Shown piece after piece: positions 9,648 through 20,984 of a stretch of 64,000 nt of DNA. The stretch comes from Ovis canadensis. Taxonomy: Eukaryota; Chordata; Mammalia; Artiodactyla; Bovidae. The translations under genes and the position numbers were made by a program. The stretch is from contig NC_091247.1 of the NCBI RefSeq assembly GCF_042477335.2, forward strand, positions 6,346,501 to 6,410,500. The letters are read 5' to 3'. Under the pieces are notes generated by a model. The model was given only the letters and a program-made list of their open reading frames with translations, made no database searches and was not told where the DNA came from. The first letter of the stretch is position 1. Each line of letters opens with the position of its first letter.

Positions 9648-11432
9648 CTTTCATAGGAAGGACTAAGATCTGGGGAAAATGGTCCCTGGGGCGCTACCTG
9701 TCTCATGGGATGTGGTGGGAACCAAGAGCCTAGACCCAGATGACAACAGAACTCGTGGTCGAGCTCATGGGGGGTTGAGTCACCTGCACGTCTGAACACG
9801 GGCTCTTTAAATCTCCCTGGGCGAGGCTGTGGCTGGCCCCCGAGTCTGGGCAGGGCTGGGCCAGCTGTTGGAAGGAGAAGAGAGGCCCCAGCTGTGGGAA
9901 GGCAAAGGGGGACAGGAGCCAGGAGCCAGGCACGGCTCACAGGCGCTGACGTTCCAGGCCGCGTGCAGGGGGACCTTTGGGGACACACACGTCCCGTGGC
10001 CATTCACTCCACGTACACCGGCTGAGCCCAGGCTGGGCTTCCGGCACTCTGCTAGGCACTGCTGGGGGAGGGAAGACATACAGATGTGGAAGGCATGCCT
10101 CCTACCCTGGGGAGAAGAGCCGTGTAAACAAATCATTCTGAGTCAATGAGATAAGTGCTAATAGAGGAAGGATCGAGAGCTCTGGGAGCTCAGAGGAAGG
10201 AGTGGCTGAGCCTAGGGGGTCAGAGGAGGCCACGGGGACAGCCTGAGAAACCTTCAAGAACAGGAGGAAAGGGCATTTGAGGAGCAGGAACAGCATGTGC
10301 AAAGGCAGGAGGACGTGAGAGGCCCACTGCTAGCCCGTGCGGCTGGAGAGCAATGGCGGAGGAGAGGACAGAGGCCGGCTCGTGAAGGGCCTCACGTATC
10401 TTACAAAGGGCACATGTGGGGGTCTCTGCAGAGGTCCTGGGAGCTGTTGAAGACAGCCCTTTGGGAAGCAACCTGCTCCAGTCTGCCTTTCAGAAAGGTC
10501 ACAGAAGCCCAAGTTCAAAGCGTCTAGCTGGCAGATGCCAAGAAGCTGTAAGCCTTCTCCCCAGAGGAGCTGAGAGCAGACAGGAACCACAGAAAGCAAG
10601 ATGCTTCTCAGGCAGATTGCCAGAACCGTGGGACCATGGATCTGAGTCCCCAGATAGCCCGGTGACCTCGAGCAAGGAGGCTCTTGCCCTCTCTGGCTCT
10701 CATTTCCCCATTTTTAGGATTCTTGGAGGGGGGAGGGGACCGACAAGATGACCTCCAGTGGTTCTTGCAGCCCCCCAACATCTAGAACCACTTCCAGGGT
10801 CCCTTGGAGACATAGGAAGGAGGCAAGGGAACTTGTCTGCAATCATCATAGCAAAGCCTCTCTCTCCCTTCCCCCTTACCATGGAAAGGAGCCTTTGGCA
10901 GGCACCAAGCATCCAGGATGCCCCCACTGAGCCCCTCCGGGTGCTCAGCACTCCCCAAGAATGTAACCATGGTCACCCAAGTGGAAAGGCCTTACAGCAC
11001 CGAGTGTGAGCACGGAAAGGCCAGAGAAAACATAACCAAACTCATCAATCAGCTTCTGTCCCACTACCTTGACTTTACTGGCCGCCCGGGAGCCCACATT
11101 TTTGAACTCAAGATAATCCACATTTTTCCCCTGTTTCCAGAAGGAGCAGTCTCAGTGGGGTTATTTGTTTCCTAGCATACCACATGTTTGCTCTGGAGAG
11201 CATCGTGGGTCTGGCCCATCCACTCGAGGAAGGCATGCGCTCTCACGGCTCCTCCCACCACTCTCAGCCTTGGCTTGGGAATCCAGGCCTGCCTACTGTG
11301 TCTACACTGGGATCCAAGACCAGCTGCAGGGCTCGATCAAAACCTGGGGCTCTAGACACTTGGCTGGCCCAAGAAAAGTGGACCCTTCCCCACCCATGGG
11401 CCTTCCTTACCCTTCCTCACACCCCACTGCCT
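9648..11432. other. Unique intergenic sequence with a MIR remnant
   Basis: No coding exon is recognised. A MIR-like piece at about 10,636-10,720 contains the antisense phrase ccctctctggctctcatttc. The other frames are short, overlapping and lack homology to anything I know. Confidence 0.6.
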
Positions 11433-11583
11433 AAATGCATCCTGCTGCTGCTGCTAAGTCGCTTCAGTCGTGTCCAACTCTGTGCGACCCCATAGACGGC
11501 AGCCCACCAGGCTCCTCCGTCCCTGGAATTCTCCAGGCAAGAATACTGGAGTGGACTGCCATTTCCTTCTCCAAATGCATCCT
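11433..11583 (-). mobile_element. BovA monomer SINE with target duplication
   Basis: An antisense single BovA unit (about 11,444-11,572) lies between perfect direct repeats AAATGCATCCT at 11433-11443 and 11573-11583, a textbook insertion footprint. Confidence 0.92.
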
Positions 11584-11604
11584 AGTCTCAGCCATATTAG
11601 AGCT

Positions 11605-11812
11605 TTCCTCATTCTCTCTCTCTCTCTCTCTCTTTTTTTTTTTTTTTTAATGTGGACCATTTTAAAAGTCTTTATTAAATTTGTTACAATATTGCTCCTG
11701 TTTTTGCTTTTTCTGGCAGGAGGCATGTGGGATCTTATCTCCCCGACCAGGGATCAAACCCACACGTTGGAAGGTGAAGTCTTAACCACTGGACTGCTAG
11801 GGAAGTCCCAAG
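11605..11812 (-). mobile_element. CHR-2-type SINE, long form, with (TC)n/T-run
   Basis: A (TC)n run and T-tract (11,605-11,650) precede the antisense long tail (gtggaccattttaaaagtc) and the core ending ctgctagggaagtccc. The T-tract is the element's A-tail read on the other strand. Confidence 0.85.
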
Positions 11813-11924
11813 CCTCTGTAATTCTAGCGCCCACCTCTCACCTTGTCTCACTCCAGTGGTCTCCCTGAGGGAAACTGCTCTTTTCCTCTGAAAGAGTAAA
11901 AACACTAATGATGGGGAGTATTTG

Positions 11925-12110
11925 CCGCGTCCTTATTGAGTGCCAGGCAGTCTGCATCACGCCTCCTCAGATCTGCTCTAACAACCACGGAGGTCAATAC
12001 TTACCCTTCATGTGACAGATGGGGAAACTGAGGCTCCAAGAGGCAAAGCCACCTGTCCAGGCTGAACTCGGCATCCGCACCCACCTTTGTCTAAGACCTG
12101 TGATCAGTGG
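11925..12110 (+). mobile_element. MIR SINE
   Basis: Ordered MIR features: ttattgagtgccaggcag, then cagatggggaaactgaggct, then the tail ccacctgtccaggct. Confidence 0.75.
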
Positions 12111-13319
12111 CTCCACTCCATGCTACGTCAGAAACGTGGGTGAATGACTTGTACAGGAGTCCCAACAAGCAGAACTTCTAGAGCTACAGTGGACCCTGGT
12201 GGGCAGCCCTGGGGCTGGACTCAGACTTATCTTTCAGACTCTCAGCATCTTTGAAATGCCATAAACTCATAGTCTACCACGTTTCACCAAACTGCCCGGG
12301 GAAAATGAGAGGAGAGAGAGGAGCAATCTCGTAGATAAGTCTACCCATCCTCGTGTGATCACACCCCCAGGGCCAGAGAGGTAGGAACCATCTCAAAGCC
12401 TTGCCGCTCTCTTCTAGAAGGAATTGAAGAATTGAGTGAGAGCCCTGGAGGACAGAACTAGCAAGAAGCTGAAGGAACTGATAAACAGTCAGGAAGATGG
12501 AGCTACTGAGGAGAAGGAGCCGGGGAGCCAGAATCATCACAGTGGTGTGCCGGCTCCAGGCAGCCAGGCACTTGAGTGATTTACTGCCGAATCCATCCCT
12601 CTGTGGGACCAGCCTCCAAGTCACATGTGCCCTAAGGAATGGTTTGAGATGGTCCCAAGAAATACTGGAGCAGCTTAAGAGTTACAGGAACTGTTGCTCA
12701 TCCCCATGCCTCCAAGACTGAGCAATGAAAGGAGCTAAAGCACAGCCAAGGGCTCCAAGAATTGCTCCCCACCACCCAGACCCGACCATCATCCCCCAGA
12801 TGGAGCTCAAGTGTCAGTGAGCCCCTGGTGCTGTCATCAGGGGGAAGGAGCCCACCTCATTGGCAAGCGGTCATTGCTCACTGTGCGGTATGCTAAGCCT
12901 TGTTGTCACTTAGAGCCACTATGTCCCCTTTATCATTGTCATCAGTGGCTGGGAAGAATATCCAGGATGAGTCGAGATTTCCTGTCTGTCCCTTTTATTC
13001 TTTTGTTCTCTCTCTCTCTCCCCCTAATTAAAAATTCCACTGAACTGCTTTGTGCTTTTGGGCAGAAACTGTTGGCTTCTTACCCTAATGTTTCCCCCAC
13101 TTCTTCCTGGAAAGCTTGGCTTTCACCTTCGACTTTTGGGTTCAGGTGCCTACTCTTCATTCTCCTCTCCAAGTGAAATTCTGATGGGCTAGCTCACTCC
13201 TGTGGTCCCAGTCCCCCAGACAGTGGTTGAGCTAGGAATGGGAGTGGATGCGATTCTGGCCAGGGGGATATGAAGGGTATCTCCTGCTAGGTTGTTTTCA
13301 GAAGACACACACAAAAGAA
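12111..13319. other. Unique sequence, nothing recognised
   Basis: There is a TC-rich tract near 13,005-13,023. No exon, RNA gene or repeat family was identified. Confidence 0.55.
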
Positions 13320-14180
13320 CAAGGTCACTGTCTGATTTGAAGGCTTATTCGAAAGCAACAGTAGTTAAGACAGAGTGGCATGGGCAAAAAGAAAGATGAT
13401 ATCCTTCTGGCTGATTCACGCCACTCTATGATGGAAACCAACACAACATTGTAAAGCAATTATCCTCCAAGTTATAAAAAAGAAAGGAGAATCAGCCAAT
13501 AGAACAGAAAAGAGAGTCCTGCGATAGATCTGCGTATCCATGAGCAACTGATTTTTTTTCAAACTTTAAACTTCTTGTTTTGTATTGGGGTGTAGCTGAT
13601 TAACAATGCTGTGGTAGTTTCAGGTGAACAGTGAAGGGACTCAGCCATACATAAACATGTATCTACTCTCCCCCAATGGAGAAGGCAGTGGCAACCCACT
13701 CCAGCACTCTTGCCTGGAAAATCCCATGGATGGAGGAGCCTTGTAGGCTGCAGTCCATGGGGTTGCTAAGAGTCGGACATGACTGAGCGACTTCATTTTC
13801 ACTTTCATGCTTTGGAGAAGGAAATGGCAACCCACTCCAGTGTTCTTGCCTGGAGAATCCCAGGGACAGGGGAGCCTGGTGGGCTGCCATCTATGGGGTT
13901 GCACAGAGTTGGACACGACTGGAGCGGCTTAGCAGCAGCAGCAGCATTCTCCCCCAAGCCCAGCAATTGATTTTTGACAGAGGTGTCAATGGGAAAGGGA
14001 AGTCTTTCTGAGCTAACAGTGTTGAAACAACTAGATATCTGATATCTGTATGGAAACAAATTATGAACCTGGATCCCAACCTCACACCATACACAAAAAT
14101 GAAGTTGAGACGATTAGTAGGTCAAAGGGTAAAAGTTAAACTATAACATTCTAGAAAAAGAGACACAAGGAAGAAAGGGC
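13320..14180 (+). mobile_element. L1 ORF2 3' remnant carrying nested insertions
   Basis: L1 ORF2-end phrases at 13,330-13,390, 13,490-13,540 and 13,960-14,170 are collinear (for example aattgatttttgacagaggt) but interrupted. An L1 3'-tail piece lies at about 13,390-13,480, an antisense L1 3' piece at 13,545-13,670, and a Bov-A2. All frames are broken. Confidence 0.75.
13674..13945 (+). mobile_element. Bov-A2 dimeric SINE nested in L1
   Basis: A complete dimer with a (CAG)n tail. CTCCCCCAA occurs on both sides (about 13,669 and 13,951), consistent with target duplication. Confidence 0.9.
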
Positions 14181-14429
14181 CCCTCTTCTTCCACTCAGTG
14201 ATGTCATGTCTGCTTAGGCCCCCTGTAACTTTGCAGCCTGAAACCATGAGTAAATCCAGCCTGTAGGGAAGAAAAGAGCAAAGACAAGGGCTCTTTGGAG
14301 CTGCCCTAGACGTGCCTATCCATCATAGGCAATGATGCATTTTCCTTCAGAGTTAAGCCAGTCGCATTGCATTCTCTGTTACTGGCAGCCAAAATCTCCT
14401 CACTGAGACATGCCTGTCCTGCAGCATGG

Positions 14430-15265
14430 ACACTCATAGCAGCATCATTCACACCAGCCCAGAGGAGAGAACAACCCAAATGTCCATCACAGACAAATGG
14501 ATAAGCAAAATATGGCATGTCCTGTGCTGAGTCATGTCTGACTCTGAGACCCCATGGACTGTAGCCCGCCAGGCTCCTCTGTCCATGGGGATTCTCCAGG
14601 CAAGAATACTGGAGTGGGTTGCCATGCCCTCCTCCAAGGGATCTTCCCAGCCCAGGAATAAAACCCAGGTCTCCCGCATTGCAGGCAGATTCTTTACTGC
14701 CTGAGCCACCAGGGAAGCCCAAGAATACTGAAGTGGGTAGCCTATCCCTCCTCCAGGAGGAACTTCCCAACACAGAAATCAAACCCGGGTTTCCTGCACT
14801 GCAGGCGGATTCTTTAGCCGTTGAGCTACCAGGGGAGCCCAAAATATGGCATATTGTTCAACAATGAGAAAGAAAGGAGTTCTGACACATGCTACAATGT
14901 GGGTGAACCTCAAGAACATTGTGAACGACACCAGACACAAAAGGCCATATAATGGTATGACTCCATTTATATGGAACACATCTGTGGAATCGGAAACATC
15001 CAGAATGTAAACTAGGCAAATCCATGGCAACGGAAGGCAGACTGGTAGCCCGGGGCTGGGGGTGGGGGCCTGGAGGAGCCGCTGCTTAGTTGCTAAGGGG
15101 GTTTCCTTCTGGAATGATGAAAATGTTCCGCAACTGGATAGCAGCGATGACCGTGCAACACTGTGGGTATATGAACTGTCTCTGAACCGTGTGCTCTCAA
15201 ATAACTAGCATGGTGAATTTTATGGTATGTGTATTTCACCACAATAAAAAGGTATTTTTTTTAAG
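14430..15265 (+). mobile_element. Old L1 3' end split by SINEs
   Basis: L1 3' sequence (aatgtccatcacagacaaat ... tatttcaccacaataaaaag) is broken at aaaatatggcat and resumes with the same word at about 14,841, after two Bov-tA units. Confidence 0.8.
14519..14840 (-). mobile_element. Tandem Bov-tA (Bov-tA2/3-like) in L1
   Basis: One full antisense Bov-tA is followed by a second partial unit (from about 14,720). The pair is bracketed by AAATATGGCAT copies, so it inserted as one composite element. Confidence 0.88.
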
Positions 15266-15304
15266 GCAGCACATGGCTGTCTGAGGAGGGTGAGTGGAAA
15301 AACA

Positions 15305-15546
15305 GAGTAAGGCATTCTCCAGTGGCTCAACTGGTAGAAAATCCACCTGCCAATGCAGGAGACACTAGAGATGTAGGTTCGATCCCTGGGTCAGGAAGAT
15401 CTCCTGGAGAAGGAAATGGCAACCCGTTCGAATATTCTTGCCTGGAAAATTCCATGGACAGAGGAGCCTGGCGGGCTACAGTCCATGAGGTTGTGAAGAG
15501 TCAGACACAACTGAGTGCACACGCACGCACGCATGCACGCACGCAT

Positions 15547-15580
<34 letters not shown>
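15305..15580 (+). mobile_element. Bov-tA SINE with (CACG)n tail
   Basis: A forward Bov-tA ends at about 15,515 and passes directly into about 60 bp of CACG/CATG tetranucleotide repeats, a SINE-tail microsatellite likely to be variable in length. Confidence 0.92.
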
Positions 15581-15799
15581 CCAAGGATTAGGGGATCTGG
15601 GGAGGGCAGCCGGGGCCTTCCTCTGCCTCTGGATAAAGCTGAGCTCAGCCTCTGGGGGCGGATGATGGATTCACCCACCAGCCAGGACCCCTGCCCCCCG
15701 AGTCTCCTTTCACTTCCTGCCAATTCAGTTTGCCCTCAAGAGATCTCCAGCAAAAGATCCACAGTGTCGGGAAGACGCTGTCCATCAAGGAAACAGATT

Positions 15800-16576
15800 C
15801 ATCCTAACAACTGAGCTGGGACAGCTGACCTTTGATTAAAGCAGGGAATTGCAAAATAAATCAGATTAAAGATGTTTAAATTAATGGCGCCTGGAACTGC
15901 CTCCTAAGAACCCCACTTGGAAAATCTGAAAGAGAGAAATGATGCTTGCCAGCCCAGACATCAAGTCATGACCTTGTCAGCATGAAGAGGAGCCGCGTGC
16001 CAAGCACCAAGATTTATGGGGTGGACTCCACTAAAAAAAGGCGATCTGGTGACCTCTCGTTTGACATTTAGTAGATACAGGCTTACGTTGCAGGAGCAGA
16101 AGCTTTGGGAACAAAGTGGTTAGCGGCTGTTGCATGAATGCTCAATATGTACCCTGCGGTGGACATTTGTTTTGAGTTTTGGCCAGCCACAATATTAAAA
16201 TACAGTTACCTGATCTCCTGCCCTCCCTTGCAGCTGAAGCACAGGTGCTACAGGCTGTACCCATCAGATACCCTCTGCTGGCCTTCAGGTTCAGAACCAG
16301 ACACAAAAAAGCTGCTGGCTCCTTGGTGGCAGTGGCCGCAAGATCAAGTTCCTGGTGTGGCAGGGGCAGTGGTACTAGCCACAGCCTTTAGTCATCCGAC
16401 TGGAACCAGAAGGGCTTGTTTCCGCCTGGTTAGCACCAAGTATGACTTCCTGGCTCACGTGTGAGCACCTAACTACACTGCTGAGATCAGCAAAAGCTCG
16501 CCTCTGTTGCCTACAATTGACAACAGGGCTCCACTGCTTCAGGAAATGGATCTCAGCAGGCGTCCCCCGACAAAGA
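15800..16576. promoter_or_regulatory. Unique A/T-rich stretch, candidate conserved element
   Basis: At 15,825-15,895 TCF/LEF-like (ctttgat), ATTAAAG and homeodomain-type TTAATGG words are crowded without any repeat signature. Regulatory function is only a guess. The remainder to 16,576 shows no recognised gene or repeat. Confidence 0.25.
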
Positions 16577-16747
16577 AGGTCACATGACCCAGGCTGAACT
16601 AATGATATTGTCCCATCTCTCCAGCTAGAGCAATTGGTCTAGAGATGGTCATGTGAGCCAAGCGAAGCCAATCAAAATACTTTTCTGGGGTTGGTCTAGA
16701 GATGGGCACGTGACCCAAGTGGAGCCAATCAACATCCTTCCCTGGGA
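16577..16747. repeat. 57-bp tandem duplication with E-box and CCAAT motifs
   Basis: Unit 1 (16634-16690) and unit 2 (16691-16747) share TTGGTCTAGAGATG, a TCATGTGA/GCACGTGA core and AGCCAATCAA at the same spacing. A partial, more diverged copy precedes them from about 16577. Unit 2 holds a perfect CACGTG E-box and a CCAAT box. The sequence resembles part of an ancient interspersed repeat that I could not assign, later duplicated in tandem. Confidence 0.7.
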
Positions 16748-18204
16748 TGTTTCTCCTGGGGAAGAATCTTGCTTCTGGGCTGACAGGGTTCAAGGCTGTG
16801 AGTCGGAGGGACACCAGCAGTCATGTTCTGCGCTTCCAGGTGGGGAGAGACCACCTGTAGTGGGAGAGAGAAGCCAGGAGAGACAAGAAGCAGAAAGAGG
16901 AAGAGAAGGAAGCGTATCATCCTTTGAGTCCTTGCTCCCCACCTCCTACTTTCTGTGGTGTGATCATGGGAATTGATAAGTTCTCTTTTCTTGTTTAGGC
17001 TTGTTTGGGCTGGGCTGCTGCCATTTATAACAAAAGTCTGAAATACTGAAGGTGGAGAAATGTTGCTTTATTCAGGAGATGGCTTCATGGGCTTGTCTTT
17101 CTCTTGATGGCAGCTGACTTATCTTTAAAAGGAGCGAATTACCTGAGCACTGAAGCGTCTTTGGCAGACCTGGCTGGTGTGAGTCAGCAAACAGGTTTTG
17201 AGCATCTTCCTAATGTCAGGTCCTGGCCTAGGTGCTTTCACTCTATGTGAAATGATCCGGCATTCAGCAAGCGCTCAATAATTGTTGGGTACAGCAAGCT
17301 GTTATTATCATTGGTTCTAATTCTCCCCTTCCTATTTACAATTCAGAGAGCTGGCAGAGAGGGATGGGAGGAGGTGGGTTCAGGATTTGGGATAGGTAGT
17401 TTCCCCTCTTTTTCCCTCAAACATTTCTAATTAAAGCCCTCCCCCCAACCAAGTGATTCCTCCTAGTTCTGTGAACTTGACAAAGGGGAAAATATATTTT
17501 TTGATGTAACCAGACAACTGTGTGCTGAGGGAGTTGATGACCTGCTTTTGGAGGAAGTGATCCACTTTAAATACAGTACTTTCAAAATTAAGGAGTTCTC
17601 TGAATTCCAACGTGTAACTTTCTTGCCAAGTCTCCCCTGCTGGCGTAGGGAGCATAGTTCTGTGCCTTCTGGGCCTGGAAAGAAAGAAACCCTACTCTCC
17701 CAAACTCCTGTAGGGTGTCCCTTAAATTAATGCCTTGAATGACAGCTTGGCCTCTGACTGACCTTCAGGTCCAGCTCGGCAAGGTGTCATAGCCCGAAGA
17801 AATACAAGTGTGACTCAAAGGCATCAAAGAGTCAAGTCAGCCTTTACTGAAGGCTCTTGGAGTATTGGCAGAAGGGGAATTACACCTCCTGACATCTTGC
17901 CTAACTCTCTAAAAGTCTGCTTTCAACACGTCTCCCCTGAAGTCATTTCGCCCTCACAGCTGCACCTCTAAATTTCTCCTCTCCACACCCTTCCGCATCA
18001 AGTATTTTCTCCTTCATAGCAATGAACTCTTTTTAAAACACAACTTAATTTAGCCCCTTTGACTTATCTCAGCTTTTCTACCCACTACCTTTTATCAGCC
18101 CAGAGTCTCAGAGAAAACAGCAAAAATGTTCCTTAGGAGGTCAGGGGGGAAAGGAAGGGAAGACCCAGACTCTTTCACTTTCCCTTCCTCAAAAATGTCG
18201 TGAG
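16748..18204. other. Unique sequence, nothing recognised
   Basis: No repeat family or coding exon seen. Frames are all under 80 codons. Confidence 0.55.
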
Positions 18205-18430
18205 AGGAGTTCCTTGGCGGTCCAGTGGTTAAGAATGCACCTGCCAGTGCAGGGGACAGAGGTGTGATCCCTGGTCTGGGGAGAGTCCACATGCCGTGGG
18301 GCAGGTAAGCCTTTGTGCCACAGCTACTGAGCCCACACACCCTAGAGCCTGTACTCTGCAGCAAGAGAAGCCCGTGCACCGCAACTAGGGAGAAATCCCT
18401 GCTCCCTGCACCTAGACCCAGCGCAGCTGT
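18205..18430 (+). mobile_element. CHR-2-type SINE, long form
   Basis: Head agttccttggcggtccagtg, core and a long 3' part with gagcccacacaccctagag and agagaagcccgtgcaccgc. Confidence 0.88.
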
Positions 18431-18719
18431 GAGTAAGTAGATTGTTTGAATGTCAGCAGAGATGGAAAATAAGAGTTTAGGCATATATGTGTTTGGATGT
18501 CCATAGGTGACATCTGAAACTCAGCTGTTAGCCGTGAGCTCCCCTTTAGGAAGCAGGGGGGCTGAGGTGATTCAAACAAATGTGTGTCTGCCTCCCAAGA
18601 CAGTGTAATGAGCAAACCGATGCAGCCGCCAGGACTCAGTCTCTTGATGACCAAGGCGCCTTGTCCCTCAGCTTTGTCCCCTCTTTGAACAAATCCTCTA
18701 TGTGGTCACTCAGCATATC

Positions 18720-20467
18720 TCAGTAATTCATAGAACCAGCAAGGATACGGAAAAATTGAACATCACCAACAACCACCTGGATCTAATTGACATTTACAGA
18801 ACACTCCACCCAACAATATCAGAAGACACTTCTTTTCTATTGCAACTGGGACAGTGACCAGGAGAGATCAGATCCTGGGTCATAACAAACCTGAAAATAT
18901 ATAAAGTATGTTCTCTGACCATAGTGGAATTAAACTAGAAATCAATAAGAAAAATGAAAAGACAATGTACCAGAATATTTGGGATGCAGGTAAAGAAATG
19001 TTTAGGAGAAAGTTTATAGCATTAAATGTTCATATTGGGGGAAAAAAGATCTCAGATCAATAACCTGGGCCTCCATTTAAAGAAACTAGAAAAAAAGCTT
19101 AAGATAAATCTGAAGCATAAGGAAAGAAACAAAGATAGGAGCTGACATCAGTAAAGCTGAAATCAGAAAAATGATAGAGATAATCAGTGAAACCGACGCT
19201 TGTTTCTTGGAAAAGATCAATAAAACTGGTGAACTGCAAGCAAAATTGATAAAGGAAAAAAAATTATCAGTATCAGGAATGAGAGATAAGAGGTCACTGT
19301 AGGCACACAGATATTAAAAGAATAACAAATAATAGAACAATTCTGTGTACATAAGCCAAATAATTTAGATGAAATGGACAAATTCCTCAAAAAAAAATTT
19401 TTTTTACAAAATCTCACTCCCAGGTTGAAATAGATAACCTGACTCATCCTATAACCAATAAATTGAATTTATAATTTAAACCCCTTCCAAAAAGGAAGTC
19501 TCCTTGTCCAGATAATTTACTGGTAAATCATACCAAATATTCAAAGGAATTCTACCCAATAAAAGAGAAAGGAACACTTTGTAACTCTTTTTACGATGCC
19601 ACCTGGTATCAAAACTGGATAAAGACATACAATCAAAGACCAGTTTTTCTCATGGGCAGAGATGCAAAACTCCTCAACAAAATATCAGCAAACAAATTCA
19701 GAAATACATAAAAGGAGTAATATTCCAAGATCAAGTTGGGTTTATCCCAGGAATGTAAGACTAGTTCAGTGTTCAAAAGCAATCAGAGTAACCCACCATA
19801 TGGTCAGCCTGAAAAAGAAAAGCCACATGATTGTATCAATTGATTCAGAGAAAGAATTAGAGAAAATGTGGTATCCATTCTTGAAAAAGCTCTCAGCAAT
19901 AGAAATAGAAATAAATTGACCCACCCTGATAAAAGGAATCTACAGAAAAAAAAAAAAAACCTACAGTTAACATCAGAGTTACTGCTGAGAGACTGAACAC
20001 CCTCCCCCTCTGATTGGGAGCAAGGAAAGAGTGCCACCTCACCACTTTTTATCAACATCGTGTTAGAAGTCCTAGTCAGCATAATAAGGCAAGAAAAGTG
20101 GGAGAGGGGGCTGGCTATAGACCGGAAAGCAAGAAATAAAACTGTTCTTCCTTTGAGATGACATGATTGTCAGAATAGAAAATTCCAATGAATTTTTAAA
20201 CCCCTACTCCCAACCCCCAAAATCCCAGAACTAAGAAGTGAGTTTACCTAGGTGGCAGGGTCAAGATCAACACAGAAAAATTCATCTTATTTATATATAC
20301 TAGTAATGAACAATTGGAAATTAAAAAGTTTTAATGCTATTTTACAATAGCGCCTCAAAATGACATGATTAGATATGAATCTGACAAAACAGCTATAGGA
20401 TCCATACAATGAAAACTACAACGTGTGGATGGAAGGAAGCAAAGAAAATCTAAAGACATGGAAAGAC
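18720..20467 (+). mobile_element. L1 ORF2 remnant
   Basis: Degenerate L1 ORF2 in sense orientation. Recognisable phrases include acagaacactccacccaac, aggaattctacccaat and agactagttcagtgttcaaa (the endonuclease-RT linker and RT region). There are many stops and frameshifts, so no protein. Continuity with the L1 sequence after 20,965 suggests one original copy interrupted by SINEs. Confidence 0.8.
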
Positions 20468-20965
20468 GGGGGCTTCCCCGGTGGTCCAGTGATTTAGGAT
20501 CTGCCTTGCAATGCTAGGACTTCCCTGGTGGCTCAGACGGTAAAGCGTCTGTCTACAATTCGGGAGACCCGGGTTTGATCCCTGGGTTGGGAAGATCCCC
20601 TGGAGAAGGAAATGGCAATCCACTCCAGGACTATTGCCTGGAAAATCCCATGGACAGAGGAGCCTGGTAGGCTACAGTCCATGGGGTCGCAAAGAGTCGG
20701 ACACGACTGAGCGACTTCACTTCACTTTACAATGCTAGGGATGCTGGTTTGATCCCTGGTCCAGGAAGATCCCACATACTGCAGAGCAACTAAGGCCATG
20801 GCCACAACTACTAAGCCCGTGTGCCTAGAGCCGGTGCTCCACAACAGGGGAAGCCCCTGCAGTGAGAAGCTCACACACCACAAACTGGTAACCCCTGCCC
20901 TCTGCAACCAGAGAAAGCCCATGCAGCAATGAAGACCCAGCACAGTCAAAAATAAATAAATGTTT
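20468..20965 (+). mobile_element. CHR-2-type SINE split by a Bov-tA
   Basis: CHR-2 begins gggggcttccccggtggtcc, is interrupted at caatgctagg and resumes at the same word (about 20,731). It ends with an A/T-rich tail near 20,965. It inserted in L1 first and received the Bov-tA later. Confidence 0.9.
20517..20735 (+). mobile_element. Bov-tA SINE nested in CHR-2
   Basis: A full-length, little-diverged Bov-tA ending cgacttcacttcactt. Direct repeats CAATGCTAGG flank it at about 20,509-20,518 and 20,731-20,740. Confidence 0.93.
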
Positions 20966-20984
20966 AAAAAAATAAAAGAAATGA

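Noticed and set aside
14306..14842. 178-codon minus-strand frame
   Set aside because: Most of it is translation of the tandem Bov-tA; phrases such as FPGGSGSKESACNAGD recur wherever Bov-tA is read in this frame.
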